From Chaenocephalus aceratus (Eukaryota; Chordata; Actinopteri; Perciformes; Channichthyidae), in contig CM043792.1 of the NCBI GenBank assembly GCA_023974075.1, positions 10,087,456 to 10,151,455 on the forward strand: 64,000 nucleotides of DNA, given 5' to 3'. A program made the position numbers and the translations under genes. How positions within the stretch are numbered: the first letter of the stretch is position 1; each line of letters opens with the position of its first letter. Under the pieces are notes generated by a model. It did not search any database and was not told the origin of the DNA. It worked only from the letters and a program-made list of their open reading frames with translations. Of this stretch, positions 37,601 to 48,539 are shown in pieces.

Positions 37601-40600
37601 GACAAGCGTTACGCGATGCCGTCTCGGTATTATTTCAGCAGGTCTGCGCTGCCTGCACTATATGACAAATGCCGTGGGGAAGTTGAGAGAGATGTGGCTT
37701 CAGCTGACTACTTTGCCACCACAACAGACCTATGGTCTAGCCCTGGGGTGCCCAACCAGTCGATCGCGAGATGTGTCTAAAAATAGAACAACGATATTCT
37801 GTTTTATCGTTAATGTCCTATAACATAATCTTCCTGTGCCAGAATAATGCACTTGAACGCATCAAAGCTTTGTGATTGGCCGGCGTCACCCCATGTGTCG
37901 GGGCGTGGCTGAGGGTCTTCAGTACAGGTGGCAATATTGTCACCTGCCTGCGCTCATCTCTGAAACTAGACCATGTAAACAGGCTGGTGTTTCTTGCAAA
38001 ACATCTTTAAGAGATGACATGAGCAGCCCTACCAGCATTTGCCATGGTGGCCTAACATTTTTTATTTGATCTTAAATTGTAGTTCAACATTTATTTCCTG
38101 TTACTTCTGGACCATGACGGTTGGCCAGCCTTCAACGTTTAACTGAGTGGAATAATGAATATGTTTTACCAAAATGTTGGCTATATGTTAAGGAGTTTTC
38201 AGTATGTTGTGACAGTGCACTGCATCATATTTGATTTAATTTATTTTGGTCTAATTTATTTTTATTTATCATATTAATAATATATGTTTAGTATGGTTTT
38301 GGAAGTGCGCTCCAACATATTTGTTGATCTTGTTTCTTGGTAAAATATTATTTGTTTTAAAGTTCAATAAATGGTCAATAAATAATCATCAAAATAATCG
38401 TGATATCAATTATTAACCCAAATAATCGTGATTATGATTTTTGCCATAATCGCACAGCCCTACCAGCAGCTCTTCTTAGTGAAGCCCTTAAAGCTGGCGG
38501 GAGGAGTAGCTGTGTAAGGAGAACTCATACGGAGCAAGGGGGCTTACAGGGGGGCTCACAGGGGGGCTCACAGGGGGGCTCACAGGGGGGCTTCACAGTG
38601 GGGCTCGCAGGGGGGCTCACAAATTGTGCATGTTTTCAAAAGCCCAAAGATGTTAAATAAGTTATTCATATTCATTTGCAGTGTATCAACCTACCCAATT
38701 GTTTTCCTAATAATGGTAACGCATGTGGAAAAGCTCATTCTCTTTTTCCAGTTTTTGTAAAACTAATTATTCAGAAAATACTGTGTTTCTTTAAAAAGAA
38801 AAAATGATAAACAGTATTACAAATGTTTATAGAGGACGAAGAACTTTAAATGAATTTCTTAGCACAACCTTGTTTTGTAAACATTCAACATTCGACAACT
38901 GTTGATACATTTCTAGAAAAAACCCAACAGAAAACCTGTCCAGAGGAGTATATTCCCCATCTGGGCAGCAGGTGGAGCTCTAACACCAGCTTTGAAATTC
39001 ACAGGTGGGGAAATAATGTGTAAGATAATAGTTTTATCTTAAACGGTGCAGCTATCAGCAGCTCAGCTGGTCTCAGAGCAGCTGTCATCTTCTGAAGGGG
39101 ATCTGCATGCCTCCACGTCCGTCTTCCTCCTGTGCCAAGCTTCTCTAATTGTTCCTTTTGGGCTGGACCAATGAGCTGAACTGGATGAGCCGCAGATCAA
39201 TTTCTCTGTGATCCATTACATTAAGGCTCATTTGTTTTCGTCGCACGGACCAAACCTGCGTTCCCCCTGCTCGATAGTAGAAGCTCGATGAGCATGACAA
39301 CCATCAGGGATATGACTGCAGCAGCAGCTACATTTTCATTAGCTGCTGTTATGTTGCTGCAGTTAGTACATCATGACCTACATTTCTGTGTGAGCTCGCC
39401 ATGACAGCCAGTCAATGCGGCTGACCTTCAGTCAGAGTGTGTGTACGTGGTCAGAATGCTTTGGACATGTGAGGAGGGGCCCACAGATGAGAATATATGA
39501 GAATCAAACAGCAAGTGTTTTCTGTACATCAGAGGAAGTGATTGGCTCCGTCACAGACACATACATGCCACAACAAACGTGTGAAAGACTATGCAGGACT
39601 GTTGAAACGGATCATTATCAGCTTGTTGAACTGAGCTGTAATGCCGAGAAAATGTGGAAAAATCCCCCGATGAAAACATAACAATCGGATATTTGCTTTG
39701 AGGAGGTGTTTATGTTGCAGCTCATTTAACACAAGGTATGCTGGGTAAAGATGGAGATTTTCTATTTGATGCATTAATTTAACCTTTATTATATATATCA
39801 TGTAACCCTTAACAACGACATCCCAATTAAAATAATAAGAATTATAAGACAGATAAATAATTTAAAGTTATGTTAAACCATGAGAGTTAAAGGTTGGGAG
39901 GTTTAAAATGACATCTGAAATGTCCAAAATATATATTGATATTAAAAGAGGTTGTGCGTTTATCAAACTATTTTTTTGTGAACATGTGTTTCCGGAAATT
40001 GTTGAAAATGATTCTTTATAAATTGATGAAATGTATCTGAAAAAATGTAAAAATGTGCATCCAGTTTCCCAGATCCCAAATGTACTGTTGTCTTTAAAAC
40101 ATTTATTTTCTGTAAATCAACTTATCCATGTATTTCCCATAATGGCAACACATGTGGCCATTTGGAAATATGATTTTTTTTTTCCTACTTGTTGTGAATT
40201 ATCAAAGAAATTAAACCTGGGTTTTTTTCCCTTTGCATTTAAATGTATTTTAAGATTATAAGAAATGTTCAAGAAGACATTCTTGCGTCCTCTTTACTTC
40301 TAGCTATGGTCGTGCTTCCAAAACAACTAAAGAAACTGCTCAGGGTTCAGAGGGTTTAAACCTATTGATCCTTTTGCCTTCAGAAGATCTGACCACCAGC
40401 CATCAATCACCTGACTTGGTGGAGGTAACCCATCCTTAAAGGTAAGACCCACAGCTCCCAGACTGAAAGCTCCTTACCCACTAAAACCAGCCGCTGTGAG
40501 ACAATCTGTCCGGCCTGCAAATAGCCAGCAGTGTCGCCTTAATCACCTTTCCCGCTCATTTTGATCGCCTTATTAGCGGAGTTAAAACACGGGGTAAAAG

Positions 40601-43600
40601 TACATGCCCGCTCGTTAACCTGGAGTGCCCTTCCACACATCCCAGTGGAGAGGAAGTCGATGATTCACAATAAAATAGTCCCCCTCCTTGCACAGGAAAT
40701 CTAAAATTAGGCCAGGAAAGGTAGCTGTGAGCCGTGTGGAAGCTGAACTCATGCATACCTTACTGAACTGGTTTCATTTTGACGTGGCAGTATTTATGTG
40801 TTTACACACAACGCCGGCTGCAGGTTGCCGTCACGCTACATGATGGTATCAGAGTGTTATCACGGTGCTGTGTGGTGATAGTACTACAGCCAGTGATAAG
40901 CTGTGTTGCAGGTTGGAATGCAGCACTCTGACCTGGGTGGGACCTACAGCAGCCACACACTGAGAGAGTGCTTTGCCCTTTACCCCCTAATTGGCTTTAA
41001 ACTAGTTTCAGCATTTTCGGAAGATCAGCCTGGTTTTACGTGACCACACACTGATGTTCTACAATATTTCTATCCTGAAAAAAATAAAGACCAGAAATAA
41101 GATTGTTTTCTTTCTGCTAACACCTAGTGTGTGTGTCCACGGATACCTATTCTTCCATAGAGCTTGATTGTGATCCAAAAAGCTATTAAAAACAGCTCCT
41201 GCATTCCTGACACTGTATTACTTTGACTCAATCCCAATCACTGTCCTGCAGCTTTAAAAACACATGTCAGACAGATTGTGTTTCAATCCACAGCTGAAAA
41301 TTGTCCAAAACAGATGCCGTTTCCTCCAGTTTGAGTAACTTTTGATAAAAATACAGTGTTTTAGGAATTAGGAAGTCTTTAAAAAAAAATGTTTTTTGTC
41401 TTCAACAGATAGTATTATATGTATTGAGAGACAGACTGACTCAATTTTGGTTTTGTACCTTTTTTTAAATATTTAACAACATAAATAATGACATGCACTT
41501 GATCATCATTATCATAATTCCTCCAGGTCACTTAGGCAGGACATGTAGGTCCCTTCACCGCATGACAAGACATTACTTTGAAAGAAACTAGGCCAGAGGA
41601 AACTGGCTCTGACACTGAGAAAGAAAAACATGTGTACTCAGTATTGAGTGATTGTACTCATTATTCCCCCACGATGATAAATACAAGTACTCTACATCTA
41701 GTTCCTAAAATGTGCCGATATGTTTCGCTGAGCCAACTTTCCTTGACTAACACGCAGGAATGCACCACAACACACCCTCTGACCCCCCCTTCATCCGAAT
41801 TCCCCTTTGGCCCCTGCCAACAGCGCGCAGGGCTCACATGTCCTGAACCTGGCCCCGGCACAGACCCTTAAAGTCTGCAGGCTGCTCAGACTGAGAAAAA
41901 CAGCGAAACGCCCACTCGCTTGTGCGTTGGTTGTGATAACAATGTTATCATCCGCCTGCTGCGCTGCTTGCAAGCACAGCGGGATGGAGGTTTGTTGTGG
42001 GGGGGGCTGGTTAAACGAGACGAGGCTTGGCGAGCTGGAACAGTATTCAGGCACACGTGACCAAATCACAGCAGACTCCATGTGATCTCTACTGGGAACA
42101 GCCTGTGCCTTGGCCGAGTCCAGGCTAGAGCCGAGCCCGAGAGAGGGAGGGAGAGGAGGACCGGACGGGAAGTGGAGAGTGTTAAAGGCAAGGGGAGAGG
42201 GGAGAGCGAGAGGAAGGAAGGTTTGTGCCGTGACAAGCTTCTGTGACAAGCCTGCATGTGTCTGTCACATGGCCCAGCGCTCCGCAGGAGACCCCAGACA
42301 TGTTCATGTGGGAGGTAAATGTGGAGATGCAGACCAACACAGAACACACACATCCAGAATGCACAAAGATAGAGTGTACCGTACAGGTCGCCTTCATTTA
42401 TCACTCATCTTAGACTTGAGAGGCTAAGGCCAAATTATACTTTTTGCATCCGTGTGTTATTGAGCGGGTGCTGAGGTCCTTATGACTCATCATCCCCTGA
42501 GTTTGCCTATATCCCCAAATGTGTGACTGTGCAAACTCTGAGCTCAGAAAGCGCTCACTCCGGTTTGCCAAGAAGAAGAAGAAGAAAACCACAACCGATT
42601 GCTTGTTTTGAAGAGAGATTATGTGGGGAGTAACATTTGAATTAACAATTGTTCTCTTTATTTCTCAGGGCAGGCAGTTTGTCTAATGGTAGAGGATAAG
42701 TGTGTGTGGCAGGTGTGTGTGGCAGGTGTGTGTGGTAGGTGTGTGTGGTAGGTGTGTGTGGCAGGTGAGCAAACAGCATCACAAGCCTTTTACAGCCTCC
42801 CCTGAGGCAGTGGAGGTGTGAACAAGTGTGTGAAAGTTAAAGTAGGCCTGTCACAATGATTACGAATTGATTTATAGTACATTTTATGGACTTCGATAAG
42901 TAACCCTATTAACTAAGGTGCCATTTTGTGAGCTTGACCTCGATCATTTATACGATATTAACTTATGGCACAATATGTGGATAACGTTCTGCTGACCTTG
43001 ATAATCCCTGTTGTGTTTGCATGCCTGTTTGTTTGCTTATATAAGAATGTCACCAACATGTTATCATTATCAACATTTAACAGCAGGGTTTCCCTACTAA
43101 TATTAGACTTCATCATTTTATTCAAAGTGATGGCTGTTTGTTTTCATTTCATATTTGGGATATCTTGATACATTCATTTTTTGTAAATCTGTTTTAGAAT
43201 TCAAAATTCGTGGATTTTTGTAAATGTATTTGCAATATTATACTATTATTGTCCTTAAATAGTCTTCAAATGACAATAATATGATTCATTGTAATTATTT
43301 CTGGTATACGGAAGAGGGTTATATGGACACGTGCAATTTTTGTGCATCTGCCGATCAGTGTTTGTTTTATCAAGTTCTCAGAATTCTGACTTCAATCTCA
43401 GAACAAAACCAAAAAATGGTGGCCTTAATCGTCTTCTGTACCGGGAACCAAAGTAGTTATTGTGACAGGCCTCAGTTTCGGGTGCCGTGGTTCCTACCTG
43501 CTGAGCCGGGGCTGTGGAGGCAGGTCTGAGGAGCCATGGTGGGGCGGCTGCTGAGGTCCACCACGCTGGGTGAAGGTGTGGCGGGGGGTGCAGGCGGAGA

Positions 43601-45125
43601 TGCCCGAGCGCTCCGTGCTGCCTGCAGGGCCTGCTCGCCCTGGGCTGTGTTGGCGGGGATGCCGTTCTCCGACAGGAACTCCTCCAGGTCCATGTACTCC
43701 AGCTGGAAGTTGTCCCCATCGTACGGCAGCGTCTTGTCCCACAGGGTCGGGCCGAGGAAGGCCGACTGCGGGTGGTTGGCTGTGCTGCTCTCATCGTCCA
43801 GCTTCTTCTCTTTCCCCTGGTCCTTCCCGAATCCTGTGAATATTTGCACAAAGTCATTTCATTGTCACAGCACAGGAGGATCACGGGTCAGTGCATGGGT
43901 ATAAATAAAGAGTATGCTTCGGGGAAATTAACTTCATTATTATTAAGGCTTTTAAGTTGTTCTTAATAGTCTGTATAATATAATTGGTTTATAGATATAA
44001 AAAAACTGCAGTTAAAGATTGTGTTTAATTGCATTGCCAAATGTAGCCATGCTGTGTTGATGTGTGGAGCATAGATGAAAACAATTATAGACTCGACTAA
44101 AAATACCACATCATTGGTTAGTACACTGCAGGATTAGTTATGTTTTGTTATGTAATAACAGCTGTGGAGTGTGAACAACATCACTGTGTGTTTAAGAGAT
44201 TGAAATTAAAATGAAATTAAAATGTTTGCTTCATAAAGGACATGGATAGTAGCCTTAACTGGTAAGTAAATATACAAATGTTTCTCAATCTCAAGCATTA
44301 TGATTTGTTTTGCTCTATGCCACCCAACATTTCTGACACTGGTCTAAACTATTGAATTGAAATCTATCCAAATAAACCAAATCCATGTGCATGATTAATT
44401 GGGGAAATGTGTTCCCTTAAAGATTAAAAATGACAATGTAGGCTAGTTACAAAAAACACATTTAACAATACAATCAGTTTGTTATGAAAACATACACAAA
44501 AGCTGCATAAAAGAAAAGACGCCCTCTGTGGACAGACTGCGATATCACTAATATAAATCCAATTGAAGGTTTAAAGGTTATGAACGCACCTGCGAGCTAA
44601 AAACAGCACTGTCAGTCACAACCGTCACAACACGATCAAATTAGTTCATAATAATTTAATTTAGATCCTAAGCAAAAGCCAAACTAGCTTGTTAACTTGA
44701 GCTGAAGTCCGTGTCAATCTGTCAGTCAACAACAAAACAGCCAAAACAATCATCATTCTATTTTACTTATCTCTGCAAAACCAATACGATAACTTTATTT
44801 TTCGACAAAGATCGTAATAATAATATTATGAGATATCACTCGCATGATTTAAGTTGATCTGTGTCTTAACTGCGCTGTATCTGTCAAAACCATCAAAAAC
44901 CCATGGGTGTCTACAGAATAAAAACAACCAACGGATAAACATGACAGAAGGGGAGACGAAAGGCGAGTTAGTATACGTGCAAATTGGCTACTTTAAAAAC
45001 AAAAACATACCTTCATCGTGATAAAAAGGCAGCTTTAGCGGGTTTTCCAGCAGGGATTTCAGCACGCCGTGAGTCGGCGGCAGGAAAGTTGCGTTTATAG
45101 GAAGAGGTCTGGCCATTTTCTCCAT
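31645..45125 (-). CDS. hlf: Hepatic leukemia factor, PAR-bZIP transcription factor, 4 coding exons, 289 aa
   Basis: Exons in transcript order: 45125-45011, 43833-43498, 37139-36937, 31860-31645. All introns are GT-AG (1177, 6358 and 5076 bp) and phases join. The protein begins [11 protein letters not shown] and has [10 protein letters not shown] in exon 1, the activation-domain block [20 protein letters not shown] and [15 protein letters not shown] in exon 2, and the proline/acid-rich PAR region with [18 protein letters not shown] and [15 protein letters not shown] in exon 3. Exon 4 has the basic region [17 protein letters not shown] (225-241) and zipper (from L254). The end is [14 protein letters not shown] and the C-terminus favour HLF over TEF and DBP. 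HLF binds RTTAYGTAAY as a dimer in the nucleus. Human HLF is 295 aa. Zipper position 268 is Val where mammalian HLF has Leu. Fish carry two hlf paralogs; I cannot say which this is. Confidence 0.97.
32005..32378 (+). mobile_element. Family G MITE, left part, in hlf intron 3
   Basis: Starts TTAAAGAGGTTCTAGTGC and shares TTGACCAATCACAACAGAGC and GGTTTCAGACAGAGGGTGAA with 20853-21768. The right terminus is not recognisable. Confidence 0.6.
32391..35410 (+). mobile_element. hAT-type element, 3.0 kb, perfect 8-bp TSD, in hlf intron 3
   Basis: The ends are CAGGGGTTTTCAAAGTGTGG and GCACTTTGAAAACCGCTG. The target duplication ATTTAGGG is at 32383-32390 and 35411-35418. The body contains (ATT)n at about 32463-32495 and a second, nested hAT-type element. 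No intact transposase frame is seen. Confidence 0.85.
33418..34797 (+). mobile_element. hAT-type element, 1.38 kb, nested
   Basis: The ends are TAGGGATGTAACGATACC and its inverse GTATATCGTTACATCCCTA. The target duplication GTATTCTC is at 33410-33417 and 34798-34805. Sequence at 34090-34250 (CCCGCAGCGAGGCTC, GGTTGACAG) resembles 59935-59970, so further old nesting is likely. No transposase frame. Confidence 0.85.
35440..36720. other. hlf intron 3, apparently unique sequence
   Basis: 35630-35930 is high-complexity sequence (GTCTTGAGGAGTGATTAGTC, AGGGTCACAAGGTCAACTCA) that could be a regulatory element. The remainder is AT-rich with nothing recognised. Confidence 0.4.
36737..36835 (+). mobile_element. 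Single terminal fragment of the TAGGGCTG hAT family
   Basis: TAGGGCTGCTCAATTATGGC followed by AAAAATCATAATCGAGATTA matches the reverse complement of the right end of the element at 37270-38462. The other terminus is absent. It lies about 100 bp from hlf exon 3. Confidence 0.75.
37448..37740 (+). pseudogene. hAT (ZBED-like) transposase fragment
   Basis: The frame from the ATG at 37448 contains [38 protein letters not shown] and [12 protein letters not shown], the linker and start of the hAT catalytic domain (the TTDLWSS block holds the first catalytic Asp). The BED finger is missing upstream and the catalytic region is lost downstream, so the gene is dead. Confidence 0.75.
37741..37790 (+). 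mobile_element. Terminal fragment of a GGGGTGCCCAACC family
   Basis: CTGGGGTGCCCAACCAGTCG interrupts the transposase frame. Its terminal words match the inverted end near 53604-53631. Confidence 0.5.
38520..38625 (+). repeat. 12-bp minisatellite (CAGGGGGGCTCA)n
   Basis: About 7 imperfect copies in hlf intron 2, G-rich on the + strand. In one frame it reads as GGSQ repeats, which is not evidence of a gene. Confidence 0.85.
38640..42690. other. hlf intron 2, mostly unique; candidate conserved non-coding blocks
   Basis: 39030-39400 and 40390-40760 are high-complexity blocks with homeodomain/HMG-like words (CTAATTG, CCATTACATTAAGG, GATCGCCTTATTAGCGGAG) and no repeat structure. 41780-42430 is GC-rich and could be an internal promoter. 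Assignments are inference from composition only. Confidence 0.35.
42699..42768 (+). repeat. GT-rich minisatellite, unit about 13 bp
   Basis: About five copies of GTGTGTGTGGCAG or GTGTGTGTGGTAG. Confidence 0.85.
44147..44156. promoter_or_regulatory. Candidate PAR-bZIP/D-box site in hlf intron 1
   Basis: GTTATGTAAT is an exact match to RTTAYGTAAY, the site bound by HLF, TEF and DBP. About 1 kb downstream of the hlf ATG, so it could serve autoregulation. One to three such matches are expected by chance in this much AT-rich DNA. Confidence 0.3.
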
Positions 45126-45480
45126 ATGTCTTGTAGGGCAATTGGAGAACAAAATCTCGCAAAGTCAAAGGCGAATGTCTCCCCCCTAAATAAGAGACAC
45201 GACCCAACTAGCTTGTCGGTCCCTCGGAGATCCTCGCAGTCGCGGTGAAAATGACGCAGGGGCTCAGAGTGAAAACACGGGACTCCGCGCAGCAGCAGGA
45301 GATTGAGCGGATGGCTGCCTGTAGACGGAGCTGGCTGGCAAATAGCTGGAGGAGGAGGGCGGGCTCTGACGGAGCCTCTACACTTCATCCATGTGCGGTG
45401 CTGACGTCAAAGAACAGAGGCGGCAACGCTTACTGATGCTCCCTTCACAGACAGTGGGATATTTAATGTCTGAGACAAAC
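45126..45480 (-). promoter_or_regulatory. hlf: hlf promoter and 5' UTR (probable)
   Basis: A GC-rich block directly upstream of the ATG at 45125-45123, in contrast to the AT-rich DNA beyond 45440. It contains a full CRE, TGACGTCA, at 45402-45409. No TATA box is evident. The transcription start is probably within 45200-45400. Confidence 0.55.
45402..45409. promoter_or_regulatory. CRE, TGACGTCA
   Basis: A palindromic cAMP-response element 277 bp upstream of the hlf start codon, suitable for CREB/ATF binding. Confidence 0.6.
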
Positions 45481-47084
45481 CAAATTAAAAAATTTAAAAA
45501 ATATATATATTTCTTCGACTTTGTTGCTATTTTTGTTGTCTTTTTAAATTTCTTTATCGTTAAAAATTTAGTTTTTTCCCCATATATATCATTATTATTT
45601 TGGACGGATTTTGTTGTACAAGCTTGTTGCTTCTTGACCCCTCCACTAAAACTGGTTTGTGAGCAATCAAAATAAAAAAAAAGGTGAAAAAATTGATGGG
45701 ATTTTCTCTAGCAACACTGTTAAATCTTATCTCATCCAACAAACAACTAAAAATATGTGCTATTCCAATTTACATGTACATATATTAAAAGGTTATTTAT
45801 TCAGCTTTTAAGCATTTTCATGGCTCAAAACTGGTCTTGATATTAACTGGAAATGACAGGAGCAAAACTGGAAGAAACACATAGCACATAAACAACACAA
45901 TCAGTTATTTATTATATTTTGATAGGTGCAATTGCACATTTTTTAAATACTTGTCTAATTTACAATTCCTTTGGAGGCAACACATGTTAAATTAATATTG
46001 GTATCCAAATTCTTATGAATAAAGCCACTTCATTTGAGCCAGTGACACAGATTTAGATTCCTGACTGGTACAGTTTCTCTTCTCAGATGTTCCTTAATGA
46101 GCACAAACTGTCCAACTTAACCGAGATATCACACATGTCAAGATGTTTTTGTCACACTCATGACACAATAAGCTTCTCAGGGGTGCTACATTTAGGTGAA
46201 CAAACAAAGGGAAAAAAGGAGGGAACAATATACGGTAGCACCAGCAAAGAATGACGTGAATGTAAACTTGACCTACTTTGAGCTAATGGGTGTTTTCAGA
46301 CTGCAACTCTATCCGGCATGCACATTGGAACTATATGACTCAGCAACTATACTACGTTAGAAAGCATGAGTTTTCCTCTGCCCTTTTTGCTTTTAATGTC
46401 TTGTCTCTGGATTGTTTACACAAACAATCCAGAGATGGGAAGAATGACAAGCTGAAGAGAAAAGTAATTACACAAAGAAAAATACGACAAAAGCCCTATG
46501 AAAGGATCTGATTGTGCTTACCAGACTGAGACAAATGCCTTTATCTGAAACTGTCCTCATTCCTGTAAAAATGGCACGGCATAGCAAACTAAAGATCATA
46601 TTTTTTACGACATCAAAGCAAGTCTGCATCACAGGAAGTTTTTCCTTTCAAATAACAAAGTTTTATATGCAGAATCTTAAATTAATTTCAATGATGCAGA
46701 GTTTTGCGTGCGATACGCCACGTTTTGTCCGTCGGGTCTTGGTAGACTGTGCGGTTCATAAAAACATGTTCTTACCGGTTCTTACTCAATATCAAGCCAC
46801 GATTATTTATTTTAAATCGTATAATGTCGGACTTTTTTTGCTGTCTGTGAGTAAAAGAAATGGGGCGCGGAGCCTCAGAATAATGAAATCTGTATTTTTA
46901 AAATCTTTTTTTCGTTCTAATTTGTTATTATTTTCTGAATAACACTGTTATTTACTCAACAATAACACAATTATCCTTGTTTTTATTTATTCCTTTAATT
47001 CTATAATATCTGGCTTTTTAGCCGTTTCTCAGGAACTGAATTTCAAAATAAAGTAATCGGAAACAGACGTAGGCCTATAAGGGA
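45481..47084. other. No gene; partly repeat-like
   Basis: 45480-46280 is AT-rich with nothing recognised. 46610-46950 (TTTGCGTGCGATACGCCACG, GAAATGGGGCGCGGAGCCTC) looks like part of a dispersed element. The 142-codon frame through it shows no domain. Confidence 0.4.
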
Positions 47085-47370
47085 CATTTCGAGCATCATC
47101 GCGATACACAACACATACCCACTGAACTGATTACCCAAGATCCTCAGCTAGAAGCTCGGTGATTGGATTGTTTAGCCGCAATGCACGTTGGGATATGGTG
47201 TTAATGCGATATGAAATCCGAAAAACATTTAAAAAAAAATAAATAATACTTTATTCCGAGTGTGCTTGCTTTTCTCTTTGGAAGTCATCACATAACGGCA
47301 TTGTAATACACAGTTTGGCTGCATTACATATTACACATCTGCCGTAGTTCTCTATTTATAGAGCCCTGAT
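47085..47370 (+). repeat. Repeat module A, copy 1
   Basis: GAAGTCATCACATAACGGCATTG-type text, AGTTTGGCTGCATTACATAT and ACACATCTGCCGTAGTTC match 55730-55985 in the same orientation. Confidence 0.75.
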
Positions 47371-47904
47371 GAGAAGACTTCTAGACAAACAGGAAGAACA
47401 GCCACGGAAACTGAATTTGTGACGTGGATCATAAAATGTATATATATCAGCAATTAAACAATATCTTCCATTTCTTTTCACAAAATACGTCTCCTTGCAG
47501 TATCAATAGTAATTCGGATGACTTTTATATTTCATCCAATTGGTAGATAGGTTATATTTACACCATAACGGTGCACAGCAGATAGAAAAGGACTTGTAGT
47601 TTTTAAAGATATTACTGATTTTCTTTGAATATAAGAATGTAAATACTGAGTTGAGAGAATAGTCAGGGGTTTTGGGTGATGTGAGACACATCTATGGAAT
47701 CACAATTTCAATAGCTTACCATTAAATGACGGATATACCTTTCTGTCTGCTATGTTTTTACAAATCAGATATTAATGTGTAGAAGTAAAACATGAGAAAT
47801 AGTATAGCAATATCCTGTAAAATTATGTAAAAACATGAATAAAACTACACATCTTAAGATGTTATACATACATCCTACAATAATACAAAGTTATTATTAG
47901 TCAA

Positions 47905-48170
47905 CACACTCTCACTCCCTAAGCGTCCAGGAGCGACGTTTGGTCAGTGTCCGTGGCGTCCAATTGTGACGCTCCGAGGCTCCTTCAGCGTCATAAAGGG
48001 ACGCAAATAGCTTTCAACTGATTGCAATGTATTCCCATCTGCGTCGGGATTTGACGCTCATGGAAGCACGGCATTCGTTTGTGTCGGCTGCCCTTAAAAG
48101 GCAATGTGAGCGTCCATTCCCATTGGATAACGGAGAATTGTACACCCGGATGTAAGTATTCCTGTAAGTG
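47905..48170 (+). repeat. Repeat module B, copy 1
   Basis: CTTTCAACTGATTGCAATGT, ATTCCCATTGGATAACGGAG and similar text match 55318-55562 in the same orientation. Confidence 0.75.
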
Positions 48171-48539
48171 TGATTGGCCGGCGTGACCCCATGTGTCGGG
48201 GCGTGGCTGGTGGGCAGTGCACTAGTTCGCTAACGTTGTCCATGTCAACCAAGCGGCAAACTGTGGGGTAGAGCCGTGAAGCCAATACGGAAGTGTCACA
48301 CACTGCAGTTCATATATTGGCCGATAGGCGATGGCTGCAGAAAGGAGCAATTTCCATAGACCCCCATGTTAAAATGCCCAACTTTACAGCAGAAAAAAAC
48401 ATGTTTCTCTCCCTGGCTCCATACATTTTTATTATCGATATAGTTAGATTCCACCTTCATGATTATGGATCTGAGAGTGAATTGTTTTCTAACACGACCC
48501 TTTTATTTATATTAGGTCTTAAAGTGTGTGCATAAATTA

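Larger units (their letters stand above)
37270..38462 (+). mobile_element. hAT element with transposase fragment, perfect 8-bp TSD, in hlf intron 2
   Basis: The ends are TAGGGCTGTGCAATTAATCG and the inverse of TAGGGCTGTGCGATTATGGC. The target duplication CCAGCAGC is at 37262-37269 and 38463-38470. It carries the start of a hAT transposase gene, broken at about 37741 where the end of a different family begins. The element starts 131 bp from exon 3. Confidence 0.9.

Noticed and set aside
38400..38660. Frame with GGSQ repeats
   Set aside because: Translation of a 12-bp minisatellite in an hlf intron; not a gene.
43378..43904. Long frames on both strands (168 and 122 codons)
   Set aside because: Shadows of hlf exon 2; only the frame with [15 protein letters not shown] joins in phase to the other exons.
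46514..46942. 142-codon frame, + strand
   Set aside because: AT-rich, no domain, and the sequence looks repeat-derived.
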